This document shows, in pieces, positions 1 through 9,167 of a DNA stretch of 64,000 nucleotides (position 1 is its first letter; every line of letters begins with the position of its first letter). The stretch comes from Pezizomycotina sp. ARF18. Its lineage: Eukaryota; Ascomycota. The notes under the pieces are model-generated. The model was not told the origin of the DNA and did not search any database. It worked only from the letters and a program-made list of their open reading frames with translations. Location of the stretch: the NCBI GenBank assembly GCA_002224055.1, contig AZLU01000050.1, forward strand, positions 124,001-188,000, read 5' to 3'. The translations under genes were made by a program, and so were the position numbers.

Positions 1-125
1 AGCTCAAATAAAAAAAAAAATAAAAGCCGAAATGAATAAAGAAAAAATAAATAAATCTGGTTTAAAGTTCCTTTCTATTTAGGGCGGAGCTAAATTTATT
101 TATTTGCATGATAAATTTGATTAAG
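1..125 (+). other. 3' end of an intron in nad4
   Basis: AT-rich non-coding sequence before the nad4 exon. The block around 91-125 (TTTATTTGCATGATAAATTT) is nearly the same as the 3' end of the second cox2 intron near 22390-22420, which suggests related intron 3' ends. If the intron ends with G, the exon starts at about 126. The intron begins outside the window, so its class is not seen. Confidence 0.5.
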
Positions 126-869
126 GTGTTATTACCTAAAATCTCTTTAGTTTATACTTGAATTGTGTTTTTAATTGGTGTTATTACTATTATTTATGCT
201 AGCATAAGCACACTTAGAACTATAGATGTAAAAGAGCTAATAGCTTATTCTTCTGTTGCTCATGCTGCTGTATATTTACTTGCGGCCTTTAGCAATACAG
301 TTATAGGTATAGAAGGTGCTATTGTTTTAGGATTAGCTCATGCATTTGTTTCTCCAGGGTTATTTATATGTGCTGGTGGTGTATTATATGATCGTACTCA
401 TACCAGATTAATTAATTATTACAGAGGGTTAGTACAAGTGATGCCAGTCTTCTCTATACTTTTCTTTATTCTATGTTTAGCTAACATGGGAGCTCCGCTT
501 TCTTTTAATTTTATAGGTGAATTTATGTCACTCTATGGAATATTTGAAAGATTGCCTGTAATTGGTGCTTTTGCCTGTTCTTCTATCGTACTTTCAGCCG
601 CGTTCACAATTTTCATGTTTAATAGAATTGTTTTCGGTGGTTATTATTCTCCTTATTTAAGTATGTTATCAGATTTGAATAGAAGAGAATTCTTTATGCT
701 TTTCTTTCTTGTAGCCTTTACTATTTTACTTGGAGTTTATCCAGCTCCAATCTTAGATGGATTACATTACTCTGTATCTACTCTAATTTATTCTTCTAAT
801 GTTGACAACTTTACTATGGCTTTAATACCTACCTTTGTGGCCCAGATAAAAAAAATATTAAAACAGTAG
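126..869 (+). CDS. nad4: NADH dehydrogenase subunit 4, last exon
   Basis: C-terminal two thirds of ND4, a proton-pumping membrane subunit of respiratory complex I in the inner membrane. The family core is plain: 'LRTIDVKELIAYSS', 'GLAHAFVSPGLFICAGG', 'NFIGEFMSLYG' and 'YPAPILDGLHYSVSTL', with several hydrophobic helices. TGA at 159-161 reads as Trp. The N-terminal exons lie upstream of the window. The tail after the conserved 'STLIYSS' is about 20 residues long and ends 'KKILKQ'; it looks atypical and may be a replaced C-terminus (see 1555-1745). The stop overlaps the start of the next ORF. Confidence 0.93.
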
Positions 870-1543
870 TGGTTCCTTTTATAGCATATTCTAATGCTGA
901 TCTTCAAAAGTTTGAGATAATAAAAAATAATAGGCATAAATCTGGAATTTATCGTTGAGTTAATAAAGTAAATGGTAAATGCTACATAGGAAGTAGTATT
1001 AATTTGACTTCACGGTTTTATAAATATTTTAATCTAGCTTATATTATTGCTCAATCACAACATAGTTTAATATTTAAAGCTTTAGTAAAATATGGATATT
1101 CTAATTTTAGACTCGAAATCCTTGAGTATTGTGATCCTGAAAAGTGTTTAGAAAGAGAACAATATTATATTGATTTATTAAAACCTGAATATAATATATT
1201 AAAAAAAGCGGGTTCATCTTTAGGGTATAAACAATCTGAAGAAGCTCGAGCTAAGATGACAGGGAAAAAACTATCGGAAGAAGCTCGGGCTAAAATATCT
1301 AGTATTCATCTCGGGAAAAAAGTATCTGAAGAGACTCGAGCTAAAATATCTAGTTTCCAAAGCAAGAAAAAATTATCTTCAGAAACTCGAGCTAAGATAT
1401 CTAGTTCTCTAGGTACCGCTGTAAATGTTTTAGATTTACAGGAAAATAAGACAACTATGTATCCTTCTGGTAATCAAGCCGCCAAGGCTATTTCTTGTCC
1501 TCCTCGTACATTTCAAAATTACTTAAAATCCGGCAAACACTAA
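869..1543 (+). CDS. GIY-YIG homing endonuclease abutting nad4
   Basis: GIY-YIG nuclease of the mobile-intron type. It opens with 'NADLQKFEIIKNN', a segment shared with the other GIY-YIG copies here, then 'SGIYRW' and 'CYIGSS' (the GIY and YIG strands), 'LEYCDPEKCLEREQYYID' with the catalytic Glu region, and 'KPEYNILKKAGSSLG'. Four NUMOD3-like repeats ('SEEARAKMTGKK' type) follow, then a NUMOD1-like helix region. It reads through one TGA (Trp). GTG 869 is a possible start; the frame stays open further upstream inside nad4, so read-through or coupled translation is possible. No group I core is obvious beside it, so it looks free-standing. Confidence 0.8.
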
Positions 1544-1554
1544 AAAATAGATAT

Positions 1555-1745
1555 TTACTTTCTCTGGTCCATCAAAAGTAGTTCCTATTTGCGCAATAAC
1601 CAATAAAAAAATATTAAACCAAAACACAATAAGCAAGTTAAAGAAAAAAGCTTTACAACAAACATCTCAGAATACATCTTTAGTTGTTTGAGGTCAAAAT
1701 TTAACATCGGGAGTAGGATATCTTTATGAGGATAAGATTTTGTAA
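1555..1745 (+). pseudogene. Possible displaced nad4 tail joined to a LAGLIDADG N-terminal relic
   Basis: One frame runs from about 1551 to a stop near 1745. Its first part (GTTCCTATTTGCGCAATAAC, then AATAAAAAAATATT) resembles both the nad4 3' end at 830-866 and the decayed nad4 copy at 63055-63100. Its second part ('SLVVWGQNL') matches the N-terminus of the LAGLIDADG ORF at 23701 ('SLVVWGNNL'). My reading is that the GIY-YIG gene displaced an older nad4 tail. The match is short. Confidence 0.35.
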
Positions 1746-2092
1746 ATTTTTATTGAAATTAACAAAACTTTTTCCTCGACCAAACAAAACTAATGACAAA
1801 ATTTTTCAATAATATTAATGCTAGCCTCAAACTAGCCGTCAGCCCTCCGAAATTGGGAAGGGTGTCAATGAGGATGTTCCTCGTTAGGAGAGCGTTCAGT
1901 TCGTTTGGGTTCTAAATTGCCTTTCATTAGCTTTGCAAATTTTGGTAATTACGTTATACTTACAAATAATTTATTTAAATTGGTATTCTATTTAAAAGTA
2001 TTATATTATAATTGAAAATATAAAAACAACCCAAAAGACTAAATAATACAAATTATGAAATAAGGCTTGATCTGATTTAAATCAGCCAATTA
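1746..2092 (+). other. Non-coding spacer with a GC-richer patch
   Basis: No reading frame is supported. About 1820-1915 is richer in G and C than its surroundings and can pair with itself (CCCTCC with GGAAGGG, GAGGATG with CCTCG), so it may be part of a structured RNA or intron remnant. The class was not recognised. Confidence 0.3.
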
Positions 2093-2165
2093 ATCCGGTT
2101 AGCTTAACAGGTAAAGCATTTCACTATGGATGGAAGGATTATCTGTTCAAATCAGATGACGTGAT
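2093..2165 (+). pseudogene. Decayed copy of tRNA-Arg
   Basis: Aligns with the tRNA-Arg at 28369-28440 along its whole length and keeps the D arm (AGCTTAAC..GGTAAAGC), the anticodon stem (TTTCA/TGGAA) and the T arm (ATCTG/CAGAT). The anticodon reads ATG instead of ACG and the acceptor ends no longer pair. It lies at the left end of a longer duplicate of the tRNA plus cob leader, so it is probably a dead copy. Confidence 0.6.
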
Positions 2166-2640
2166 AAATAGAGCATGTATGTACTACTTTTATATAGGTT
2201 AGTGAGTAATATATATTTAGTTCGTACTATTATTTTTAGTTTCTCTAAATTAAATTTCTCTAAATTAAGTTTAATGAGTTAATAAGGTTTCAAATAACAG
2301 ATAATTCTACAGATTAATATCAGTTAACGGAGAAATTTGGAGCTGAGGCCTAATTAAAGATCATAGTATTATAAAAAATAAATATACGCTTCATTAGTGA
2401 TTCATCTTTTACTTTTAATTTTAAAAATCTTAAGTTAAAACGATTAACTCTCTTTGGGAGGTTTTAACTAAATTAAAAGTAATGAGATTTACTTAAATAA
2501 TTAATAAGAGCGCTCCTCTTTGATTTAATAATAAAAAAAATAATAAAAAAAGTCTAAAAAAATAGTTTTAAATAAAACAATAAATCTAACTAATAAAACA
2601 AACACAAAAAAAACAACAACAAAAAAAAAGCTTTTCCAAA
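2166..2640 (+). repeat. Duplicate of the cob 5' leader
   Basis: Closely resembles 28441-28860, the leader before the cob start: both hold TAATTAAAGATCATA, TCTTTTACTTTTAATTTT, ATCTTAAGTTAAA and AATAAATCTAACTAATAAA in the same order. The functional-looking copy continues into cob; this one continues into a LAGLIDADG relic instead. The two have diverged by small indels, so the duplication is not very recent. Confidence 0.7.
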
Positions 2641-2676
2641 GACTAAGCCAGTTAAGAGACTTTGGTAAAAATGCCA

Positions 2677-3099
2677 AAAATCTTTGATCCGTATTGATTA
2701 GCAGGATTCACTTCTGGTGAAGGTAATTTCAATATTAGTATTTTTAAAATCGAAAACAGCTAAATTAGGAGAGACTCCAATCTTAAGATTTTAAATAACT
2801 CAATATTCTCGAGATAAGCAATTAATGGAAAATTTAGAATCTTATTTCGGTTGTAGTAGTCATTATGCTCGTAATAAAGATTTTGGAGAGTTTATAATAA
2901 CGAAATTTGAAGATATTAATAAAAAAAAATCATTCCATTTTTTACAAAATATCCAATTAGAGGTGTTAAAGCTTTAGATCTTGCTAATTAATGTAAAGCT
3001 GCAGAACTAATGAATTCAGGAGCTCACTTTATTCCTAATGGTTTCGAAGAAATCTGACAAATTAAAGCTGGAATGAATTGGGGAAGAAAACAAAAATAA
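2677..3099 (+). pseudogene. LAGLIDADG endonuclease, C-terminal half, decayed
   Basis: Begins 'KIFDPYWLAGFTSGEGNFNIS', the second LAGLIDADG motif of the double-motif family seen many times here, and ends 'IKAGMNWGRKQK', the usual family C-terminus. Several frameshifts break it between. The N-terminal half is missing; the piece joins directly to the duplicated cob leader. Confidence 0.75.
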
Positions 3100-3114
3100 C
3101 GCAGGCTCCTGCCA

Positions 3115-3255
3115 GAGGAGAAAAATTTTAGTTCAGTTAGAAGTAGAGATTATAACAAAATTCCCCTCAATTTTTCAATTAAATTATATTAACAATCTAC
3201 TTAACTTTTAATGCTTTTAAGTTTATAATAAATAACAACCTTTAATTTAAATATT
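3115..3255 (+). promoter_or_regulatory. cox3 5' leader
   Basis: Non-coding sequence before the cox3 start, duplicated almost unchanged at 9636-9770 and again joined to a cox3 start. Conservation of the leader with the gene suggests it holds the signals for expression. A 29-base piece of it (around TTTATAACAAAATTCCCCTC) also lies alone at about 45638-45666. Confidence 0.5.
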
Positions 3256-3474
3256 ATGCAACAAAAAATAAGAAGTATTTTTCAAGATCATCCTTTTCAT
3301 TTAGTATCACCATCTCCTTGACCCGTCTTCACTAGCTTATCATTATTGTCATTAACTACAAGCGGTGTATTATTTATGCATGGGTTTTCTAATGTTAATA
3401 CTATCTTAACATTAGGATTTATATCTGTAGTAGCTTCAATGGCATTTTGATTTAGAGATGTTATCTCTGAGGGT
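3256..3474 (+). CDS. cox3: cytochrome c oxidase subunit 3, exon 1
   Basis: N-terminus of COX3, a core membrane subunit of complex IV. ATG 3256 gives 'MQQKIRSIFQDHPFHLVSPS', followed by 'PWPVFTS' and 'FWFRDVISEG', all family hallmarks. TGA codes for Trp at the conserved positions. The exon probably ends at GGT 3474, so that exon 2 supplies 'TYLGNHT'. The whole exon is repeated at 9771 in an intron-free copy. Confidence 0.93.
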
Positions 3475-3799
3475 ACCTTATTATTTATAGAAAGTTAAAG
3501 ATTAGATCTTTAGTAGCAAAATTAAATATTATAAATAACAAATTAACTTAAAAGTGCCCTCTTTAAATTTAACTAAATGCTGGAAACTTTTTATAAGTAG
3601 TATATTTATATTTATTATATTTAAAATAATTTACTTATTAGTGTACTATGAAAAAACAATCAGCAAGTTATTTACAGAAAGATAATTATCTGTAGATATC
3701 TTCAGAGATTATACGTTAAAATTAAATGTGTTAAATAACAATTAATTTAATCTATTATTAAGATATAATCCAAAAAATATAGAAAATTATATATTTTTG
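3475..3799 (+). other. Short ORF-less group I intron (cox3-i1)
   Basis: Separates cox3 exons 1 and 2 with no reading frame of its own. The group I core elements appear in order: P-like AAATGCTGGAAAC near 3574, Q-like CAATCAGCAAG near 3658, R-like TCAGAGATTATACG near 3702 and S-like AAGATATAATCC near 3763. The intron is about 325 nt, which fits a minimal ribozyme. It follows a U and ends in G as placed. Confidence 0.8.
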
Positions 3800-3985
3800 A
3801 CTTATTTAGGTAACCATACCAGCACAGTACAACGTGGTCTTAATTTAGGGGTTGCTTTATTTATAGCCTCAGAAGCATTATTTTTCCTAGCAATCTTTTG
3901 AGCTTTCTTTCATAGCGCTCTATCTCCTACAGTTGAATTAGGAGCTCAATGACCTCCTTTGGGGATAGAAGCCATTAATCCTTTT
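3800..3985 (+). CDS. cox3: cytochrome c oxidase subunit 3, exon 2
   Basis: Encodes 'TYLGNHTSTVQRGLNLGVAL', then 'SEALFFLAIFWAFFHSALSP' and 'GAQWPPLGIEAINPF', the middle of COX3 including helix III. It is in frame with exon 1 across intron 1 and stops matching the family at GTCAAAGGG (3986). In the copy at 9771 part of this exon is present without either intron. Confidence 0.92.
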
Positions 3986-4318
3986 GTCAAAGGGCCATCG
4001 ATACTCGATCGATGCGAAAAAAGTAAAATGCGGGGAAGTTTAAAAAGATCTATACTGTTGCGCAATGGTTATATAATTAGGGCCTGGGTCAGCTTCAACT
4101 AGATTTTTATTTAGATAATCCGCAGGTAATGCTTGTAAACAATAATAAAAACAGACCATTTGGCCAGTGGTCGCGGTTAGATAATGTAATAATAATGATA
4201 ATATTTATTAAGCCGAAAATTCATCATATATGTTAAAGTATGCAAGTATAACCTCAACGATCACAAGCTTTTATATAAATAATCATTAAGTGACCTTTAG
4301 CTAAGTCTATTATTATTA

Positions 4319-4360
4319 ATGGTCTCCAATTGTATGTAATGGTCTCTAATTGTATGTAAT
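4319..4360 (+). repeat. Tandem duplication of a 20-base unit
   Basis: TGGTCTCCAATTGTATGTAA is followed at once by TGGTCTCTAATTGTATGTAA, a direct repeat with one substitution, inside the 5' part of cox3-i2. Probably slippage. Confidence 0.85.
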
Positions 4361-4589
4361 GTAAGTAATTTACAAGTTTTACACATTGGAAGAGCTATCG
4401 AGAAAATAATAATTGGTCATTACGTTGGCCGACGTTTACCTTAGATTATTTTTATGTGATATGATCTTTTCTATGATTTTAATAGTATAGAAAGTTTGAT
4501 GAACTTACCTTACTTACATGTTTCCGGCCAGTATTTAATACATTTTTTTATATTTTACCAGTATTAGGTACATTTGTTTGTATTCGGCG

Positions 4590-4809
4590 AATATCCGATA
4601 CAAGCAAAAATCGTCGGACTGTAAAACCTGGAGGTTATAACAAGAGTAGTTTGCCTATAATAAAAAAAGAACATTATGAGATTTTATATGGACTAATTTT
4701 AGGGGATCTTTATATATCCAGAAAAAATTCTGAAAATGCTTCATTAAGATTTGAACAATCAATAATTCATGAGGATTATTTAAAGCATTTATTTGATATA
4801 TTTAGTTAA
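4590..4809 (+). pseudogene. LAGLIDADG endonuclease (second family), N-terminal half
   Basis: Encodes 'GGYNKSSLPIIKKEHYEIL', then 'YGLILGDLYISR' (first LAGLIDADG motif), 'SLRFEQS' and 'LKHLFDIFS', where the frame ends. The continuation of the same family ('VTRQLTAITELHTLFYDKG') resumes at 6044. The 1.2 kb between is the tRNA-like plus GIY-YIG cassette. It matches the complete relative at 60440-61080 in layout. Confidence 0.8.
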
Positions 4810-4941
4810 TATTAAAATTTATAAGGAATATGGTTTAAATTGCTTTGGGTTATTTTTTTTATTAATAAAAAAAATTAGAGAAAAATAATGTATTAAAAAA
4901 ATTTTTTTGTATTTAATTATTTTATAAGTAATAAGTTTTTA

Positions 4942-5011
4942 TGATATTAGCTTAACGGTAAAGTACTCCATTTCAGATGGTGAGATATCTGTTCAATTCA
5001 GATATATCAAT
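4942..5011 (+). tRNA. tRNA-like gene, anticodon TCA (copy 1)
   Basis: Folds as a cloverleaf: acceptor ATGATAT with ATATCAA (6 of 7 pairs), D arm GCTT/AAGT with GG in the loop, anticodon stem CTCCA/TGGTG with loop TTTCAGA (anticodon TCA, U33 present), and T stem ATCTG/CAGAT with loop TTCAATT. TCA would read UGA and UGG as Trp, which fits this code. Copies at 17781 and 24569 keep the fold with compensatory changes in the anticodon and T stems. TTATAAGTAATAAG lies just upstream. It always precedes a GIY-YIG gene, so it may be a cassette passenger, not the genome's main tRNA-Trp. Confidence 0.65.
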
Positions 5012-5190
5012 AATTTTTTATTACGGCGATCTCTTTAAAATGTTAATAATTAAATATTATATCACTCCGAAACGCTAGTGCGGAAAATTAAGTGATTTAA
5101 TTAATAATTAACTAAAATAGTCTTAGTATATTTCTATTAAATTAGCTTTTAAATTAGAGGTATACTTAAGCATTATAGTATCGAAATAAT

Positions 5191-5970
5191 ATGAATCATA
5201 AAAATGTATATACACCAAATATATTTCAAAAAAAATGAAAAAAAAAATTACTACACTGTATTAAAGTTAAACTTAACTCTTTTTCTTCTTGCCCGTCAAA
5301 GGTAAACCCAGCAGTGGTATATATCAATGCTGATACTCAAAAACTGCAAATATTAAAGGAAAATAAAAATAAAAGCGGAATTTATCGGTGAGTAAACAAA
5401 ACAAACGATAAATCTTATATAGGTAGTAGTGTAAACCTGACGGCAAGATTTTATAAATATTTTAATATTACGCATGTTACTAAATTAAGAAAAAACAGTA
5501 TTATTCATAACGCTCTTTTAAAGTATGATTATTCTAACTTTACTCTTGAAATTCTGGAATATTGTAAATCTTCAGATGTAGTCAAAAGAGAACAATATTA
5601 TATTAATATGTTAAACCCGGAATATAATATTTTACAAACAGCAGGTTCCTTGTTAGGGTTTAAACATAGTGAAGAAACTCTCGCTAAGATGAAAGAAAGA
5701 AAACACTCTGAAGAAACTCTAGCGAAGATCTCAAGGTCTATGAAAGAGCAAAGATCTGAAGGGGCTGGAAAACCTTCGCAAAAAATCGAAGTAATTGATA
5801 TTAAAAATAATATTAAAACTACATATAATTCTATATCTGAGGCTGCATTAAAATTAGATCTTAAACAATCTCAAATTTCTTTATTTTTTATACGAAATCA
5901 AAAAAACCTTTCCAAGGCAAATATATTTTCAAAAAGTTATAGAATCTATTTATTAATTTTTTGAAATTAG
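5191..5970 (+). CDS. GIY-YIG homing endonuclease, cassette copy 1
   Basis: ATG 5191 opens 'MNHKNVYTPNIF', the same N-terminus as the cassette copy at 24966. It then has 'NADTQKLQILKENKNKSGIYRW', abbreviated here, 'SYIGSSVNLTARF', 'LEYCKSSDVVKREQYYIN', 'NPEYNILQTAGS', NUMOD3-like repeats ('HSEETLAKM') and a NUMOD1-like tail ('EVIDIKNNIKTTYNSISEA'). The frame is open from start to TAG through several TGA codons, but the last 20 residues differ from paralogues ('YIFKK' is read out of frame), which suggests a late frameshift. It sits within a split LAGLIDADG HEG in cox3-i2. Confidence 0.8.
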
Positions 5971-5992
5971 GTAAGAACATTTAACAATTGAA

Positions 5993-6043
5993 GGGTACAA
6001 AAACTATTTCAATAAAAGGGTACAAAAACTATTTCAATAAAAG
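5993..6043 (+). repeat. Tandem 25-base repeat at the cassette's right junction
   Basis: GGTACAAAAACTATTTCAAT plus AAAAG occurs twice in a row. Just before it, GAACATTTAACAATTGAAGG encodes 'EHLTIEG', a scrap of the first LAGLIDADG family. The repeat marks the boundary where the interrupted LAGLIDADG gene resumes. Confidence 0.8.
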
Positions 6044-6420
6044 TAGCAAATAGAAAAGCATTTAATACATCTTCTGTTTATTTTGTTACTCGTCAATTGA
6101 CAGCTATTACAGAACTTCATACTTTGTTTTATGATAAAGGAAGAAAGATAGTGCCTTATAATATCGGTAGTCTATTAACGCCAAAAAGTTTAGCGTATTG
6201 AGCGATGGATGATGGCCAAAGTCACAAATCTGGTTTTACATTTAATACTTGTGCGTTTACTCTTGAAGAAATAAAATTATTACAGGTGGCGTTAAAAGAT
6301 AATTGAGATTTAGACACTTCTATTCATAGCAGAAATAGACTTTATATAAATGCTAGTTCAAAAAGAAATTTATTGAATTAGTTAAACCCCACTTTCACTC
6401 TTCAATGTTATACAAAATAC
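6044..6420 (+). pseudogene. LAGLIDADG endonuclease (second family), C-terminal half
   Basis: Resumes the ORF broken at 4809: 'YFVTRQLTAITELHTLFYDK', 'IVPYNIGSLLTPKSLAYWAM', the second motif 'AYWAMDDGQS', and a family C-terminus 'KPHFHSSMLYK' that is one frame off after 6375. Together with 4590-4809 it makes a complete two-motif protein except for the cassette between. Confidence 0.8.
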
Positions 6421-6439
6421 TTTAGACAAGGGGAAGTTT

Positions 6440-6676
6440 GAATTGCCATTATTAAATACTGTAATCTTACTATCATCTGGAGTCACTGTCACATATGCTC
6501 ATCATTCACTAATACAAGGTAATAGAAGTGGAGTTATTTATGGTTTAATAGCCACTATAATACTAGCTATAATATTTACAGCTCTACAAGGTATTGAATA
6601 TACTGTTTCTTCATTTACTATCTCTGATAGTGTTTTCGGATCATGTTTCTATTTTGGAACTGGATTCCACGGGTTA
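6440..6676 (+). CDS. cox3: cytochrome c oxidase subunit 3, exon 3
   Basis: Encodes 'ELPLLNTVILLSSGVTVTYA', 'HHSLIQGNRSG', 'GIEYTVSSFTISDSVFGS' and 'FYFGTGFHGL', the conserved C-terminal half of COX3. After 'FHGL' the frame continues without a stop into intron 3 and its LAGLIDADG ORF, the usual exon-fused arrangement for fungal intron ORFs. Confidence 0.93.
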
Positions 6677-7921
6677 AGATTAATAGCCCCTACCAGTTTA
6701 CTTATACTTATCTTTTTATTTTATAAAGCTATAAATAAAGAAGATGAAATAAGCTATCAAATGAAAAATACAGCTCTAATAGTAGAATCTAACAATAAAT
6801 CAATTAAATTAGATAAAAATTTTATTCAATGGCTTGTAGGATTTACGGATGCCGAAGGTAATTTTAATATTAGCTTGAAAGGTTTAAATAAAAATTCCTA
6901 TAACAGTTTAACTATAACATTTCAAATAGGTTTACACATAGATGATCTTTATGTCTTAGAATATATTAAAAATAGATTAAATTGTGGAAGTATTTCTATA
7001 TCTGGAAATAGATGTAATTATTTTGTTAATGATCAAAATCATTAATAAACGTTATATTGCCTATATTTAAATTTATGGAATTAAAAAGTTCTAAATATTA
7101 TCAATTTTTAATATTTGAAAATGTAGTTAATTTACTAATTAATAAACAACATTTAAGTCCTAAAGGTAAATTAAAAATATTAGAATATTATAAAGAAATG
7201 AAAACTATTAATCTAAATTCTTTAGCTAGAAAAAATATGGTAATAGAACAACATTGATTAATAGGATTTACAGAAGGAGATGCTAGTTTTTCTACTAATA
7301 AACTTGTTCCGAGATTAAAATTTGAAAATCATATTAAAGAATCAGAATTATTTAAAAGTATTTTAAATTATTTAAAAGATGGTAATTTAATAGTAAGTAG
7401 TAGAGAATCTGGAAATTCTGTAACATTAGAAATAAATAATATTCATGTAATATTTAATATAATATTACCTTTATATAATGGTTTAATGTTAACTAAAAAA
7501 TCTTATGATTTTTCAGATTGATCTATTATAGTAAAAATTTATTATTATGGATATCATAATTTACCTGAAGGTATAGAATTAATAAATTTAATAAAATCTC
7601 AAATGAATAATAATAGATTAAGTAGTAATTCTTCAGTAAAAATTAATAATTCAATAATATTAGAAAATTTAATTATTTATTATCTTATTCTAGCCCATAT
7701 GAAATAAAAAATAATATTAGATTTATTAGAGGTACTGAGAAGTTAGTATCTGAAAAACTAAATATAATAGTTATAGATGCTAAAGGTAATGAACAATATT
7801 TTTCTAGTATGGTAGAATGTAGTAAACAATTGAATATATCTAGAAAAAAAATAAAAATTGTTTAATTACAGGTATATCTTATAAAGACTATATTTTTAAA
7901 TTTGATACTTATATTAAGTAA
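6677..7921 (+). pseudogene. LAGLIDADG endonuclease of cox3-i3, frame-broken
   Basis: In frame with exon 3 at its start. First motif 'WLVGFTDAEGNFNIS' near 6830, second 'WLIGFTEGDASFS' near 7255, then 'YDFSDWSI' and a NUMOD-like tail ('IIVIDAKGNEQYFSS', 'CSKQLNISRKK'). There are frame breaks near 7030, 7690 and 7860, each in AT-rich runs, so either decay or sequencing error. It would cleave or mature its own intron if intact. Confidence 0.75.
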
Positions 7922-8125
7922 ACTGACAGAAAACAGGGTAAATTGCTATGGAACTCCTATTTCATTAAATAGGACAATAAGCAGCCAAGCGTATATTAAA
8001 TAAATAAAAAAAATAATATACGAAGGTTCAACGACTAGTAGGTGAGTTCTTTATTTACAATAATCCTGCCACGAATACCCTACAATTATTATATATAATT
8101 GAAGATATAGCCTGAACCCTTTTGT
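7922..8125 (+). other. Group I intron core downstream of the cox3-i3 ORF
   Basis: Core elements in order: GCTATGGAACTCC near 7949 (P), CAATAAGCAGCCAAGCG near 7976 (Q), GGTTCAACGACTAGTAGG near 8025 (R), and AAGATATAGCCTGAACC near 8104 (S). This is the catalytic core of the original intron. The true 3' exon does not follow here; cox3 resumes only at 14156, so 6 kb has been added or the intron is split. Confidence 0.7.
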
Positions 8126-8214
8126 AAAAAAGGGAAATAAAGGATAAAGAGCCTTTATGATAACAAACTTGTACATTCATATTCTGAGTGGGACCAGAAG
8201 AATAGTGTAAAAAA

Positions 8215-9167
8215 GTTTAGATATTCTAGATTTTATTCTACAAGTTCTTCTTCTAAATTACCTTTGAAACTTCAAAAGAAATCTATCATGTTAAATCCTT
8301 GATTTATTACGGGCTTTACAGATGCTGAGGGGTGTTTTTCTATTAGAGTTAGAAAAACTACGAAAACTCGTATCGGTTGACATGTCGAAGCTGTTTATTC
8401 AATTGGTCTTCATTTGCGAGATTTACCACTTTTACAAAAGATTCAAGCTTATTTTGGCGGTATAGGAAGAATATCTAAGGGAAAAAAACTGTGGATATTA
8501 TGTATCTTCGATACAAGATTTAACTACTGTAATTATACCTCACTTTTTTAAATACTCTTTAATAACTAAAAAGCGAGAAGCCTTTCTTCTTTTTAAATCC
8601 GTTATAGATATGGTTAATGCTAAGGAACATTTAACAATGGAAGGGATACAGAAGATTGTATCTATTAAAGCTTCAATTAATTTAGGTTTAACCGAAACAT
8701 TAAAGGCTGCTTTTCCTAAGACTATACCATTCTTAATATCATCTTTAGCTGTAAAAACAGAGATTCCACATCCTTATTGAATGGCGGGATTTGCATCAGG
8801 TGATGGCTGTTTTTCGGTTAGTAAATACAAATCTTCTTCTAAAACCCTTGTAAGATTAGTATTTAGTATATCTCAACATAATAGAGATGAATCTTTAATT
8901 AGAAGTTTTATTGCTTTCTTTGGTTGCGGTACATATTGTTCATCTCCTTTAAATCGAACTACGGTAACTTTTCAATGTTATAAATTTTCAGACAATTATG
9001 AAAAAATTATACCGTTTTTTCGTAAATATAATATAAAAGGTATAAAATCCAAAGATTTCGAAGATTGATGTAAAGTAGCCGAAATAATTAAAATCAAGGA
9101 TCATTTAACTAAAGAAGGACTTGACCAGATTTATCAAATAATATCTGGAATGAATAAAGAAAGATAA
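8215..9167 (+). CDS. LAGLIDADG endonuclease, double motif, one frame break
   Basis: First motif 'WFITGFTDAEGCFSI' near 8300, second 'WMAGFASGDGCFSVSK' at 8779, with the family linker 'EHLTMEGIQKIVSIKASINL' and the tail 'ISGMNKER'. A break near 8490 lies in an A7 run. It is not in frame with any host exon. It lies inside the enlarged third cox3 intron and is probably part of a second intron-like unit. Confidence 0.8.

Larger units (their letters stand above)
3986..6439 (+). other. Composite intron cox3-i2
   Basis: Lies between cox3 exons 2 and 3. It holds a structured 5' part (3986-4580), the N-terminal half of a LAGLIDADG HEG, a tRNA-like gene with a GIY-YIG gene, and then the C-terminal half of the same LAGLIDADG HEG. 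The order suggests that a GIY-YIG cassette landed inside the original intron HEG. I did not place a full group I core; 3986-4470 has paired GC-rich segments typical of one. Confidence 0.7.

Noticed and set aside
126-869. Reading TGA as stop, which would break nearly every gene here
   Set aside because: TGA falls at conserved Trp positions in nad4, cox1, cox2, cox3 and the RT; the mold mitochondrial code fits.
3256-3492. cox3 exon 1 as a complete short gene ending in 'TLLFIES'
   Set aside because: The stop lies in a group I intron; the protein continues at 3800.
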